A DNA stretch of 64,000 bases, taken from contig JACJZG010000009.1 of the NCBI GenBank assembly GCA_020635715.1, positions 62,001 through 126,000 of the forward strand, in the 5' to 3' direction. Each line of letters starts with the position of its first letter. The stretch's first letter is position 1. Made by a program: the position numbers and the translations under genes. Positions 36,854 to 45,605 of this stretch are shown piece after piece. Below the pieces are notes generated by a model that saw nothing but the letters and a program-made list of their open reading frames with translations, was not told where the DNA came from and did not search any database. The stretch comes from Flavobacteriales bacterium (GTDB lineage Bacteria > Bacteroidota > Bacteroidia > Flavobacteriales_F > PHOS-HE28).

Positions 36854-38311
36854 TCATTTCCCCGAACCTGGAATGGTACAAGGCACCATGTCCTTGGTTC
36901 CGCTGCGGTGCGCGAGCGAGCCGGTGCGCGAGCGCTTCCCATTGCCGCAGGCCGGGCTCCGGAAGATCATCCAACGCACACGCACGTACAGGTCCAGCGC
37001 ATGCACATCGCGCTTGCTGATGAAAGGCAGGATGTGATCGGTCCCGACCACCAAGCCGTGCAGGCGAAGCATGAAGCCGACCGTGGGCTTGGCCAGATCG
37101 AACTCATGCAGGACGATGGGCACGGCCATTTCGGCATAGCGGGTCTCCAGGCGCGGGGTGAGCGCGATGGCATTGGCGCGGCGCAGACGCATGCTGTTGC
37201 GTCCGGACAGCGGATGCACCGCGGCCAGACCGATGTACGCGAAGTCGGCCAGACGTTGGTCGTATTGCAATGAAATGCCTGTGGGCAGCCCCATCCGCAG
37301 GCCATTGGTGCGGGTCCAGTTCGTGGCACCAGCCAGCACGCTGTCGATGCCTTCGATCCCCCGAACACGCATATCGCCGTGGTCCGGAATGGAGAGCGAA
37401 CCGGCGTTGATGGTGCCTGCCTCGGCCTGCGCGAAGTGGATCCCACCCAGATCGACCAGGGAAAGTCCGATACGGTAGCGGTAACGCTGGGGTGTACAAC
37501 CCGCTCCGCCGCGATGCGGTCGGTAGTCGTTCACCTCGTCCATGGTGCGCTCGTAGGTAATGCCGAGGTCGGCACCCCAGCCGTTGCCTGCGTTCATGGC
37601 AGGCTGCGCGAATCCGTAGCGCGCGGATAGTTCATGGATGTCGATGCGAGCGGTGTCGTACACGGTATAGTCCAGGTCGGTGATCTGGAAGGCGCCGGCG
37701 GCATGGCCCATGAGGTAACGGGCGTTGATACCGGCGCTGAGCATGCCGAAGCCTTCGGAACGCAGGATGTGCGCGTAGTTGATCCCCGCCTCGGTCCACG
37801 CGGCGCCGAGGGCACGGATCCCCTGGTCGTGGTAGCGGGTGCCATGCTGGGGGGCGTAGTTGAGGCCCTCGTAGATGAAGCGGCCCAGTTCCGGGGAGAT
37901 GCCGGAAGCGCTGACATAACTGCGCGAGCGGATGCCGAAGCCCACGCTGCTGCGCCCCAGGGCGATGGAAACGGCCGGACCGAGCACATTCGCGGCGACA
38001 GTGGCGTGGTGGCTGCGGGAAAGGTGAAGGGAGCGCATGACGAGATCGCCGCCCGCGCCACCGCTGTTGGATCGCAGCTCATCGATCAAGGGACGCTCAC
38101 GTCCGGTCCAAGCCACGAGGCTGTTCCACACGAAGGCATCGGCACCAACGAGGCGGATGTCCATCCACGGCCATTGGGCTGCGGACCGCGCCGGGTTGAG
38201 CACCGTGATATCGGTACCGCCGTAGTTGCTATGCAGCAGCCCGAAGCGTTCCTGGGCCAGGGCGCCGACCGCTGGGAGAAGCAGGCCGGCGATGAACAGT
38301 GGCGCACGCAT
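36854..38311 (-). CDS. DUF5723-family outer-membrane protein
   Basis: 485 residues with a signal peptide (MRAPLFIAGLLLPAVGALAQ). The mature N-terminus reads GLLHSNYGGTDITVLNPARSA, as in DUF5723/PorV-like barrels (the phrase NPA is typical). Many amphipathic strands follow, such as AVSIALGRSSVGFGIRSRSYVS, LSAGINARYLMGH and GWGADLGITYERT. The product is probably an outer-membrane beta-barrel. It ends with a basic tail. Its start is 208 nt from parA, divergently oriented. Confidence 0.75.
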   Translation of the reverse strand: MRAPLFIAGLLLPAVGALAQERFGLLHSNYGGTDITVLNPARSAAQWPWMDIRLVGADAFVWNSLVAWTGRERPLIDELRSNSGGAGGDLVMRSLHLSRSHHATVAANVLGPAVSIALGRSSVGFGIRSRSYVSASGISPELGRFIYEGLNYAPQHGTRYHDQGIRALGAAWTEAGINYAHILRSEGFGMLSAGINARYLMGHAAGAFQITDLDYTVYDTARIDIHELSARYGFAQPAMNAGNGWGADLGITYERTMDEVNDYRPHRGGAGCTPQRYRYRIGLSLVDLGGIHFAQAEAGTINAGSLSIPDHGDMRVRGIEGIDSVLAGATNWTRTNGLRMGLPTGISLQYDQRLADFAYIGLAAVHPLSGRNSMRLRRANAIALTPRLETRYAEMAVPIVLHEFDLAKPTVGFMLRLHGLVVGTDHILPFISKRDVHALDLYVRVRWMIFRSPACGNGKRSRTGSLAHRSGTKDMVPCTIPGSGK

Positions 38312-38519
38312 GGCGGACTTTTACGGTGTTCTGGGGGCCAGGGTTGAGCAGGGGCCTGGGCGCAGCATGTCCATACGTCATCCCCGTCACAGCCTGCTGT
38401 TCAAAACTCGCCGAGTTACCAACATGGCCGAAGGGCTTCGGCACCTGTTCTTTGTCACCGCGAACCGTTGACCCAACGCTTAGGAAATGGGTCGATGACC
38501 CGCCAAACACCGCAAGACC

Positions 38520-39335
38520 ATGGCCAAGATCATCTCCATCGTGAACCAGAAAGGTGGTGTGGGCAAGACCACCACCGCCATCAACCTGGCCGCCAGTTTG
38601 GGCGTGCTGGAGCGTCGCACCCTGCTGGTGGACGCCGACCCGCAGGCCAACGCCACCAGCGGTGTGGGTCTGGACCCGCGCACGGTGAAGGCGAGCATCT
38701 ACGAGTGCATCATCAACAACGCGGCGGCGGCGGACGTGATCGTGGGCACGGACAACCCGAACATGGACATCATGCCGGGCCACATCGACCTGGTGGGTGC
38801 CGAGATCGAGATGATCGATATGGCCGAGCGCGAGCAGCAGCTGAAGAAGGTGCTGGACCAGGTGCGCGACCAGTACGACTTCATCATCATCGACTGCTCC
38901 CCTTCCCTGGGCCTGGTGACGGTGAACAGCCTGACCGCGAGCGACAGCGTGATCGTGCCGGTGCAGTGCGAGTACTTCGCGTTGGAAGGCCTTGGGAAGT
39001 TGCTCAACACCATCAAGATCGTGCAGCAGCGCCTGAACCCCGAACTGGTGATCGAGGGCATGCTCCTAACGATGTACGACAGCCGACTGCGCCTGGCCAA
39101 CCAGGTGGTGGAGGAAGTGAAGACCCACTTCCAGCAGCTGGTGTTCGATACCGTGATCCACCGCAACGTGGCCCTGGGCGAAGCACCGAGCCATGGACAG
39201 ACCATCATCATGCACGACGCCACGAGCAAGGGCGCGGTGAACTACCTGAACCTGGCGCGTGAGATCCTGCAGAAGAACAGCCTCACCCGCATCCCCGATA
39301 GCGAGCGCACCATCGCCGTAGAAGCCGAGTCATGA
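38520..39335 (+). CDS. parA: Chromosome partition ATPase ParA (Soj)
   Basis: 271 residues with the deviant Walker A KGGVGKTTTAINLA, the A' motif LLVDADPQANATSGVG and Walker B FIIIDCSPSLGLVT. It lacks an N-terminal DNA-binding domain, so it is the chromosomal Soj type (short ParA). It binds nucleoid DNA in the ATP form and is stimulated by ParB. Its stop overlaps the parB start (ATGA at 39332). No parS (GTTCCACGTGGAAC-like) was seen in the window. Confidence 0.95.
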   Translation: MAKIISIVNQKGGVGKTTTAINLAASLGVLERRTLLVDADPQANATSGVGLDPRTVKASIYECIINNAAAADVIVGTDNPNMDIMPGHIDLVGAEIEMIDMAEREQQLKKVLDQVRDQYDFIIIDCSPSLGLVTVNSLTASDSVIVPVQCEYFALEGLGKLLNTIKIVQQRLNPELVIEGMLLTMYDSRLRLANQVVEEVKTHFQQLVFDTVIHRNVALGEAPSHGQTIIMHDATSKGAVNYLNLAREILQKNSLTRIPDSERTIAVEAES

Positions 39336-40237
39336 GCATCAAGAAGAAAGGGCTCGGCCGCGGCCTGAGCGCCCTGTTGGATGATCCGGCGACGGACATC
39401 ACCACCTCCGCCACCGTGGAAACGCCCGTGGCCGGAAGTCCATTGCCAACGCGCAGTTCAAGTCCGATCGGCATGGTGCCGGTGGCGCAGATCGAGGCGA
39501 ACCCCTTCCAGCCGCGCACCCATTTCAGCGAGGAGGCCCTGTTGGAGCTGGCGCAGAGCATCAAGGAGCTCGGTGTCATCCAACCGGTGACCTTGCGCAA
39601 GGTGGGCTATGACCGCTACCAGCTGATCAGCGGGGAACGTCGTTTCCGGGCCTCGCAGCTGGCGGGTCTTGTGGAAGTGCCGGCCTATGTGCGCGTAGCG
39701 AATGATGAGGCCATGCTGGAGATGGCGTTGGTGGAGAACATCCAGCGTGAAGAGCTGGACGCCATCGAGGTGGCCATCAGCTTCCAGCGCCTCGTGGACG
39801 AGGTGAAGCTGACCCAGGAGCAACTGAGCGAGAAGGTGGGCAAGGACCGCACGACGGTGACCAACTACCTGCGCCTGCTGCGTCTGCCGCCGGAAGTGCA
39901 ACTGGGCTTGCGCCAGCGCGCCATCGGCATGGGACATGCCCGGGCCCTGATCGCGATCGCCGACCCGGCCAAGCAGGTTGAATTGTACCAGCGCATCGTG
40001 GCCAGCCAATTGAGCGTGCGTCAGGTGGAGGAGCTGGCGCGTGCGGCGGCGGTGAAAGGACCCCGCGGAGCATCCAGTGGCTCCATCCGTCCGAACAAGG
40101 ACCTGAGCAAATTGCTGGCGCAGCACTTCGGCACGCGCGTGGTGGTGAAGCAGAACACCGAAGGCAAAGGCCGGATCGAGATCCCGTTCAAGAGCGAGGA
40201 TGAGCTGCGGCGGATCCTGGCGGTGATCCGGGACTGA
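39332..40237 (+). CDS. parB: Chromosome partition protein ParB (Spo0J)
   Basis: 301 residues. The N-terminal KKKGLGRGLSALL box is the ParA-contacting motif. The CTPase domain has NPFQPRTHFSEEAL and ISGERRFRASQLAGL (GERR motif). The helix-turn-helix region reads LSEKVGKDRTTVTNYLRLLRLP. The C-terminal dimerisation region ends LRRILAVIRD. It loads at parS and spreads as a CTP-dependent clamp. Coupled to parA by a 4-nt overlap. Confidence 0.95.
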   Translation: MSIKKKGLGRGLSALLDDPATDITTSATVETPVAGSPLPTRSSSPIGMVPVAQIEANPFQPRTHFSEEALLELAQSIKELGVIQPVTLRKVGYDRYQLISGERRFRASQLAGLVEVPAYVRVANDEAMLEMALVENIQREELDAIEVAISFQRLVDEVKLTQEQLSEKVGKDRTTVTNYLRLLRLPPEVQLGLRQRAIGMGHARALIAIADPAKQVELYQRIVASQLSVRQVEELARAAAVKGPRGASSGSIRPNKDLSKLLAQHFGTRVVVKQNTEGKGRIEIPFKSEDELRRILAVIRD

Positions 40238-40302
40238 TCTCTTTCGAACGCAGCGGGGATCTGATAACCGCAGAGTGCGCAGGCTTCCGGCCTGATGCTT
40301 GC

Positions 40303-40310
40303 CATCTTTG
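40303..40310 (+). promoter_or_regulatory. -7-like box (CATCTTTG) 4 nt before the DUF5683 start
   Basis: CATCTTTG differs by one base from TAnnTTTG and ends 4 nt before the ATG at 40315. A leaderless start is possible even though the gene follows parB. Confidence 0.35.
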
Positions 40311-40314
40311 CGCC

Positions 40315-40947
40315 ATGCGTGCGCTGACGGTCCTCGTCTTTTCCGTGCTGCTGGCTGGTGCCTGCGCGCAGGTGGACCCTGTGATGCCCACGCCCGTGGT
40401 GGACAGCACGGCCATCGCCGCCCCTTTGATCGTGAACGGGGAGGCATCGGTGGATACCGCGAAGACCGCGGAACACACGGACACGCTGAGCTGGCAGGCG
40501 CGGCACTCGCCCCAGCGCGCCACCCTGTACAGTGCGGTCCTACCCGGCGCCGGACAGATCTACAACCGCAAGTATTGGAAGGCCCCGATCGTGTGGGGCG
40601 GCCTGGGTGCCTGCCTGTACTTCGTGCAGCGCAATGGGAAGGAATACCGGCGCTACAAGGATGCCTACCTCGCCGTGACGGACGGCGACCCGACCACCAC
40701 CGACGAGTTCGACGGTCGGATCAGCGCGGCGCAATTGCTGGACGTGACGGACACCTACCGCAAGTGGCGGGACATGAGCTACATCGCGACGGGGCTGGTC
40801 TATATCCTGAACATCGTGGACGCCAGCGTTGACGCCAACTTCGTCCGCTTCGACGTGGGAAGGGACCTGAGCCTGGGTGTGGGTCCGTCGTTGGAGTTGA
40901 CGGCGCAGCAGGCACCCGGGTTAAGGCTGAGCTTGGCGTTGAGGTGA
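40315..40947 (+). CDS. DUF5683-family exported protein
   Basis: 210 residues with a signal peptide (MRALTVLVFSVLLAGACAQ; the Cys gives a possible lipobox). The conserved DUF5683 core reads SPQRATLYSAVLPGAGQIYNRKYWKAPIVWGGLG, continuing with YRKWRDMSYIATGLVYILNIVDASVDANF. Two or three hydrophobic segments suggest a membrane protein. In Bacteroidota this family often sits just after parAB and before dapB, exactly as here. Its function is unknown. Confidence 0.82.
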   Translation: MRALTVLVFSVLLAGACAQVDPVMPTPVVDSTAIAAPLIVNGEASVDTAKTAEHTDTLSWQARHSPQRATLYSAVLPGAGQIYNRKYWKAPIVWGGLGACLYFVQRNGKEYRRYKDAYLAVTDGDPTTTDEFDGRISAAQLLDVTDTYRKWRDMSYIATGLVYILNIVDASVDANFVRFDVGRDLSLGVGPSLELTAQQAPGLRLSLALR

Positions 40948-40964
40948 GCGCACCACTTGCCTGA

Positions 40965-40972
40965 TACCTTCG
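40965..40972 (+). promoter_or_regulatory. -7-like box (TACCTTCG) just before dapB
   Basis: TACCTTCG is one base off TAnnTTTG and ends 4 nt before the ATG at 40977 and 16 nt before the ATG at 40989. Confidence 0.4.
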
Positions 40973-40976
40973 CCGC

Positions 40977-41741
40977 ATGCCGAACACCATGCGCATCGCC
41001 CTCTATGGATCCGGCCGGATGGGCAAGGCCATCGAGACCATCGCGGAACAACGGGGCCACACCATCGGCTTGAAGGTGGACTCGCGGAACGCGGGCACGG
41101 CACCGCTGGGCTGTGATGTGGCCATCGAGTTCAGCAGACCCGAACATGCGCTGGACAACATGCGCCTCTGCCTGGCGAACCGCGTTCCCGTGGTGGTTGG
41201 CACCACTGGCTGGTACGACAAGCTGGGCGAGGTGAAGGCCATGGTGAGCCAGTACCAAGGGGCGTTGCTCTGGGCCAGCAACTTCAGCATCGGGGTGAAC
41301 CTCTTCTTCCGCGTGAACCGGATGCTCGCTGGCCTGATGGAGAAGCAAGCGGACTACCATGTGCGGATCGACGAGACCCACCACATCCACAAGCTGGATG
41401 CTCCGAGCGGCACGGCCATCACGCTGGCACGCGACATCGATCTGAAGGCCGGACGGTATGCAGGGTATGAGCTCAAGGGGCAGGGGCAGGAGCAAGAGCA
41501 AGAGCAAGAGCAGGGGCAGGTGGCAGGGAGCGCCTCAGTGCCGGTGGTCATCCACAGCGAGCGCATCGGCGAGGTGACCGGCACGCATACGGTGATCTGG
41601 ACCGGGCCGAACGACCGCCTGGTGATGACGCATGAGGCCTTCGATCGCGGTGGCTTCGCGATGGGTGCGGTGGTGGCCGCCGAGTGGATCAAGGGCCGGA
41701 GCGGGCTGTTCACGATGGATGACGTGCTGGATGAGGTGTAG
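40977..41741 (+). CDS. dapB: 4-hydroxy-tetrahydrodipicolinate reductase with repeat-encoded insert
   Basis: 254 residues, or 250 if the start is the ATG at 40989 (MRIALYGSGRMG), which matches the family N-terminus better. Seen: the Rossmann loop GSGRMGKAIE, VVGTTGWYD, SNFSIGVNLFF, and the substrate motif HHIHKLDAPSGTA (catalytic His and Lys). It makes tetrahydrodipicolinate for lysine and diaminopimelate. Residues near 165-180 form a Gln/Glu repeat (GQGQEQEQEQEQGQ) encoded by a GAGCAA/GGGCAG repeat tract. This adds to a loop between helix and strand that is normally short. The core motifs are intact, so it should still fold. Confidence 0.92.
   Translation: MPNTMRIALYGSGRMGKAIETIAEQRGHTIGLKVDSRNAGTAPLGCDVAIEFSRPEHALDNMRLCLANRVPVVVGTTGWYDKLGEVKAMVSQYQGALLWASNFSIGVNLFFRVNRMLAGLMEKQADYHVRIDETHHIHKLDAPSGTAITLARDIDLKAGRYAGYELKGQGQEQEQEQEQGQVAGSASVPVVIHSERIGEVTGTHTVIWTGPNDRLVMTHEAFDRGGFAMGAVVAAEWIKGRSGLFTMDDVLDEV
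41476..41520 (+). repeat. In-frame hexamer tract inside dapB
   Basis: GGGCAG/GAGCAA hexamers repeat about 7 times in frame and encode alternating Gly/Glu and Gln. The same type of sequence forms the hairpin at 30117-30172. Length may vary between strains without breaking the frame. Confidence 0.7.
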
Positions 41742-41754
41742 GGGAAGTAGGCTG

Positions 41755-41789
41755 TAGGCAGTGGGCAGTGGGCAGTGGGCAGTGGGCAG
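41755..41789 (+). repeat. Heptamer tandem repeat (5 units)
   Basis: One TAGGCAG followed by four TGGGCAG units, directly after dapB and before lepB. The same heptamer family forms a longer tract at 60116-60206. Confidence 0.85.
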
Positions 41790-41904
41790 TTCGCCCATCC
41801 ATCCGCAGCACAGACCGCTGGTACGGGCCTTCACAGCATTTCACGTTCGCCGGGCCCGCCACGTCGGCCCTAAGTCGCACCTTCGCTGTCCGCCAACAGA
41901 CGCC

Positions 41905-43449
41905 ATGATCCCTTACATCTTCCTGTTCGCCTATTTCGCCGTGCTCTTCGCCAGCCTGTGGAAGCTCTTCCAGAAGGCCGGGAAACCCGCATGGGCAGGC
42001 TTCGTGCCGGGCTACAACATCCTCGTATGGCTGAAGATCACCGGCAAGCCCTGGTGGTGGATCTTCCTCTTCCTGGTACCGGGCGTGAACCTGCTCATGT
42101 TCATCATCATGAACGTGAACACCAGCATCGTGTTGGGCGAGCGCGAACTGAAGGACCATGTGATCATGACCTTCCTGCCCTGGGTGAAGCTGCCGCAGAC
42201 GGTCTTCGCGAACAACACCTACGTCGGGCCCATTCCAGCCAAGGATCGCAAGCGCGGTCTGCTGGGTCAATGGGGCGATGCCATCCTCTTCGCCGTGATC
42301 GTGGCCACGGTGTTCCGCACCTTCACCTTCGAGGCCTTCACCATCCCCACCCCTTCCATGGAGAAGAGCCTGCTGGTGGGCGACTACCTCTTCGTGAGCA
42401 AGTTGAGCTATGGTCCGCGACTGCCGATGACGCCGGTGACCTTCCCCTTCACGCACCACACCATGCCGCTCACGGCAAGCACGCCCTCCTTCGTCACCTG
42501 GTTCAGCCAGCCCTACCGGCGCCTGCCCGGCTTCGGCTCCCCGGAACGCGGTGATGCGGTGGTCTTCAACTTCCCAGAAGGTGATACGGTGGTGGCGAAC
42601 TTCCAGAACCAGAGCTATTACCAGCTCGTGCGCAACTATGGCCGCGAGAAGATCCACGACCCGCGCTTCCGCATGTTGAACATGGTGGACGGGCAGGTGA
42701 AGCAGGTCCCGACCGGCGGCATCCTCGTGCGTCCACTGGACAAGAAGGAGAACTACATCAAGCGCTGTGTGGCCATCGCCGGTGATTCGCTGGAAGTGCG
42801 CCACGGCACGGTGTACGTGAACGGCAAGGAACAACCGCTCCCCGTTGATGGCCAGATGGCCTATGAGTTCGTGCTGCGTTCCCGCTTCAATGAGAAGCGG
42901 CTGAAGGACCTGCTGGACATCAGCCCCGAGGACATCAGCCCGAGCGAGAACGGCGGTGTCTCCATCCCCCTCACAGCGGCGGCAGCTGAGAAGATGAAGG
43001 GATTCGACAACGTGATCAGCATGGCGCGTCAGGACCATCCGCGCGGCTACCAGTCGGAGTATGCCCGTCTCCCCTACTTCCCGAACCACCCGGATTACGA
43101 CTGGACGGAGGACAACTTCGGCCCGATCTACATTCCGAAGAAGGGCGCCACGGTGCAGTTGAACGAACGTGTGCTCCCGCTCTACGAGCGGGCGATACGC
43201 GTATACGAGCACAACGACCTGGAGGTGCGCGACGGCCAGATCCTGATCAACGGACAGCCGGCGTTGAGCTACACCTTCCAGCAGGACTACTATTGGCTGA
43301 TGGGCGACAACCGCCACCGTTCACAGGACAGCCGGTTCTGGGGCTTCGTGCCGCACGACCACGTGGTGGGCAAGGCGGTGCTGGTGTGGTTCACGAAGGA
43401 TCCGCATACCGGCATCCGCTGGAAGCGCCTTTTCACGGTGGTGAAGTAG
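41905..43449 (+). CDS. lepB: Signal peptidase I fused to a DUF5684-like membrane domain
   Basis: 514 residues from MIPYIFLFAYFAVLF. The first ~120 residues hold about three hydrophobic segments of DUF5684 type (AGKPAWAGFVPGYNILVWLKITGKPWW). The S26 domain follows: Ser nucleophile in IPTPSMEKSLLVGDYLFVSK, general-base Lys in NYIKRCVAIAGDSLEV, and WLMGDNRHRSQDSRFWG (box E). A ~250-residue insertion separates boxes D and E, as is usual in Bacteroidota. It cleaves signal peptides from exported proteins, which are numerous here. A second signal peptidase gene starts 21 nt downstream. Confidence 0.92.
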   Translation: MIPYIFLFAYFAVLFASLWKLFQKAGKPAWAGFVPGYNILVWLKITGKPWWWIFLFLVPGVNLLMFIIMNVNTSIVLGERELKDHVIMTFLPWVKLPQTVFANNTYVGPIPAKDRKRGLLGQWGDAILFAVIVATVFRTFTFEAFTIPTPSMEKSLLVGDYLFVSKLSYGPRLPMTPVTFPFTHHTMPLTASTPSFVTWFSQPYRRLPGFGSPERGDAVVFNFPEGDTVVANFQNQSYYQLVRNYGREKIHDPRFRMLNMVDGQVKQVPTGGILVRPLDKKENYIKRCVAIAGDSLEVRHGTVYVNGKEQPLPVDGQMAYEFVLRSRFNEKRLKDLLDISPEDISPSENGGVSIPLTAAAAEKMKGFDNVISMARQDHPRGYQSEYARLPYFPNHPDYDWTEDNFGPIYIPKKGATVQLNERVLPLYERAIRVYEHNDLEVRDGQILINGQPALSYTFQQDYYWLMGDNRHRSQDSRFWGFVPHDHVVGKAVLVWFTKDPHTGIRWKRLFTVVK

Positions 43450-43470
43450 GAAGTCGTCCGTGGTCGTTCG

Positions 43471-44445
43471 ATGGAAGAAGCGAAGCACACCGCGGACCAG
43501 GACCCAACTCCCGGATCTTCCGGCATCATCGGTCGCCTGTGGCGGAACGAATGGCTGAAGGCCTTCGTGCTGGCGCTGCTGGTGCTCCTCTTCGTACACG
43601 CGTTCGTGGTGCGCTGGGTGATCGTGGAGAGCACGAGCATGTTCGCCACCCTGAAGCCGGGTGATCTGGTGCTGATCCAGCGCTGGCCGTTGTGGACGGG
43701 ACTTTCGCGTGGCGACATCGTGGTGTTCCGCGACCCGTTGAAGGACGATGTGAGCATGGCGCGCCGTCCCTTATTGGTGAAGCGTATCGCTGGTATGCCG
43801 GGCGACCGCGTGGAATTGAAGCATGCCGAACTGATGGTGAACGGGCGCACGCAGCCCAACACGGTCCACGCCACCCAGGCCTATCTCGTCCGCCTGCGCG
43901 ATGAGCACTTCGCTGACAGCCTGCTGATCCACCTCGGCCTGCCCACGCGCATGAAGCAGCCCGGACGGTCATTCATGGAGCTCCCCTTGAACGAGGAATT
44001 GGCGGACCAGGTGGTGCGGCTGACGTACGTGATCAGTGCGGACAAGCTCGGTCTCGCGCGGGGATCGAAGCGCCACATCTTCCCCTTCAGTCCACGTTAT
44101 CCCTGGAACGGCGATGACTACGGCCCCATCCGGGTACCGCGCCAGGGCGATACGCTGCACATCAACGTGGACAACCTTCCGCTGTACGATCGCTTGATCA
44201 GCCACTACGAAGGGCATAGACTGGGCGTGGACAAGGACAAGCTGACCATTGATGGTGCGCCCTTGACCGAATATGTGGTGCAACAGGACTACTACTTCGT
44301 GCTCGGCGACAGCCGCCACCACAGCGCCGATTCGCGCTATTGGGGCTTCGTGCCGGCGGACCACCTGACCGGGCGCGCGAGCCTGCTGCTTTGGGGCAAC
44401 GGCATCGGTGGTGCGCGCAGCGGCCGCGACTGGTCCTCCTTGTAG
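43471..44445 (+). CDS. Second signal peptidase I
   Basis: 324 residues with one membrane segment (LKAFVLALLVLLFVHAFVV), the Ser nucleophile in VESTSMFATLKPGDLVLIQ, the base Lys in LLVKRIAGMPGDRVEL, and the closing FVLGDSRHHSADSRYWGFVP. It lacks the extra N-terminal domain of the first copy, and the two are clearly divergent, so this is an old duplication. It may have different substrates. The pair is translated from one transcript (gap 21 nt). Confidence 0.9.
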   Translation: MEEAKHTADQDPTPGSSGIIGRLWRNEWLKAFVLALLVLLFVHAFVVRWVIVESTSMFATLKPGDLVLIQRWPLWTGLSRGDIVVFRDPLKDDVSMARRPLLVKRIAGMPGDRVELKHAELMVNGRTQPNTVHATQAYLVRLRDEHFADSLLIHLGLPTRMKQPGRSFMELPLNEELADQVVRLTYVISADKLGLARGSKRHIFPFSPRYPWNGDDYGPIRVPRQGDTLHINVDNLPLYDRLISHYEGHRLGVDKDKLTIDGAPLTEYVVQQDYYFVLGDSRHHSADSRYWGFVPADHLTGRASLLLWGNGIGGARSGRDWSSL

Positions 44446-44448
44446 GGG

Positions 44449-44456
44449 TAATTTTG
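44449..44456 (+). promoter_or_regulatory. -7 box (TAATTTTG) at the TPR lipoprotein gene
   Basis: A perfect TAnnTTTG match that starts right after the lepB2 stop and ends 4 nt before the ATG at 44461. The transcript is probably leaderless. Confidence 0.55.
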
Positions 44457-44460
44457 TACC

Positions 44461-44964
44461 ATGATGCGAGTGGCCGGTGCGTGTTCCTTGATGCTTGTGC
44501 TGATGAGCTGCGGGGGAACGAAGCAGGAGGAATTGTGCGAGGCGGTGTTCGAACCCTACCCCGACATGATCTCGGAGCGGGCGCGCACACACCTGAACAG
44601 CACCTACCTCGACGGCATGGCCCTGTACAACGCCGGCGATTACGCGGGTGCACGGGACAGCATCGAACGCTTCCTGCGCATCCAGCGTGCGGACCTCACG
44701 GGCTACATCTACCTGGCTTCGGCCTACTTGGCCCTAGGCGATCCGGACAAGGCCGAGCTTCAACTTGACCATCTTGAACACGGCAACAACCTGCACTACG
44801 ATGACCAGATCAGCTGGTACACCGTGGTGTGCTGGGTGTGCAGCGGGCAGCTCGAACGTGCGCGCAAAGGTGCCACGCGCATCGCCGAAGGGCCTTCGCA
44901 CACCTACCGCGCCGATGCCAAACGGCTGTTGAAACTGCTGCCGGTGGATCCGGCCAACGAATGA
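44461..44964 (+). CDS. TPR-repeat lipoprotein
   Basis: 167 residues. The signal MMRVAGACSLMLVLMSCGG has a lipobox (LMSC). The mature protein has TPR-like helices: LDGMALYNAGDYAGARDSIERFLRIQ and GYIYLASAYLALGDPDKAELQLDHLE. It is likely a periplasmic-side lipoprotein acting as a scaffold. It overlaps the NUDIX gene by 4 nt (ATGA at 44961). Confidence 0.78.
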   Translation: MMRVAGACSLMLVLMSCGGTKQEELCEAVFEPYPDMISERARTHLNSTYLDGMALYNAGDYAGARDSIERFLRIQRADLTGYIYLASAYLALGDPDKAELQLDHLEHGNNLHYDDQISWYTVVCWVCSGQLERARKGATRIAEGPSHTYRADAKRLLKLLPVDPANE

Positions 44965-45605
44965 CCGGACTGGTCGATCGATTACAACGCAGGCTCGCAG
45001 CTCCGCTGCCGGGGCACGACCGCTTCCTGGAGCTGAGCGGCTACAAGCGACCTGACCTCGAACGGGCGCGTGCCTTGGATCCACCGCCGCGCGAAAGCGC
45101 TGTGCTGGCCCTGCTCTACCCCAAGGAGGAAATACCCCATCTTCTCCTGATGGTGCGACCGACCTACGACGGCGTACACAGTGGCCAGATCGCCTTTCCC
45201 GGTGGGAAGCGGGAACCGGAGGACCTGGACCTGCGCCATACCGCCTTGCGCGAATTCCAGGAGGAGACCGGTGCAGCCACGGAAGAAGTACGTCTGCTGG
45301 GCAGCTTGAGCCCCGTGTACATCCCGCCGAGCAGGATGCTGGTGACACCCTATGTCGGCTTTGCCCCGTCGATCGGCCCCTGGCGACCTGACCCCGCCGA
45401 AGTGGCGCGCCTGCTGGAGGTACCGTTGTCGTTGGTATTGCGCGAGAACATCCTGAAGCGCCGTTCGCAATTCATCCAGTTGATGGGCCGCGAGGTGGAG
45501 ATCCCGTACTACGATCTACTGGGCGAGGTGGTCTGGGGAGCCACGGCCATGATGATCGCCGAGCTACGCGAGCTGCTCCACGGCGACGCCGAGTTCGGCG
45601 AGTAA
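44961..45605 (+). CDS. NUDIX hydrolase, CoA pyrophosphatase type
   Basis: 214 residues with the CoA-pyrophosphatase arrangement: HSGQIAFPGGKREPEDLD followed by TALREFQEETGA (the Nudix box with the usual two-residue longer spacer of this group). LSPVYIPPSRMLVTPYVGF follows. It probably cleaves CoA or related dinucleotides to release 3',5'-ADP and phosphopantetheine. The start overlaps the TPR lipoprotein stop. The gene converges with the adenylate cyclase, overlapping its end by about 42 nt (45564-45605). Confidence 0.87.
   Translation: MTGLVDRLQRRLAAPLPGHDRFLELSGYKRPDLERARALDPPPRESAVLALLYPKEEIPHLLLMVRPTYDGVHSGQIAFPGGKREPEDLDLRHTALREFQEETGAATEEVRLLGSLSPVYIPPSRMLVTPYVGFAPSIGPWRPDPAEVARLLEVPLSLVLRENILKRRSQFIQLMGREVEIPYYDLLGEVVWGATAMMIAELRELLHGDAEFGE

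Noticed and set aside
38312..38519. parS site or origin elements before parA
   Set aside because: No GTTCCACGTGGAAC-like palindrome or DnaA box cluster was found in this gap by eye.
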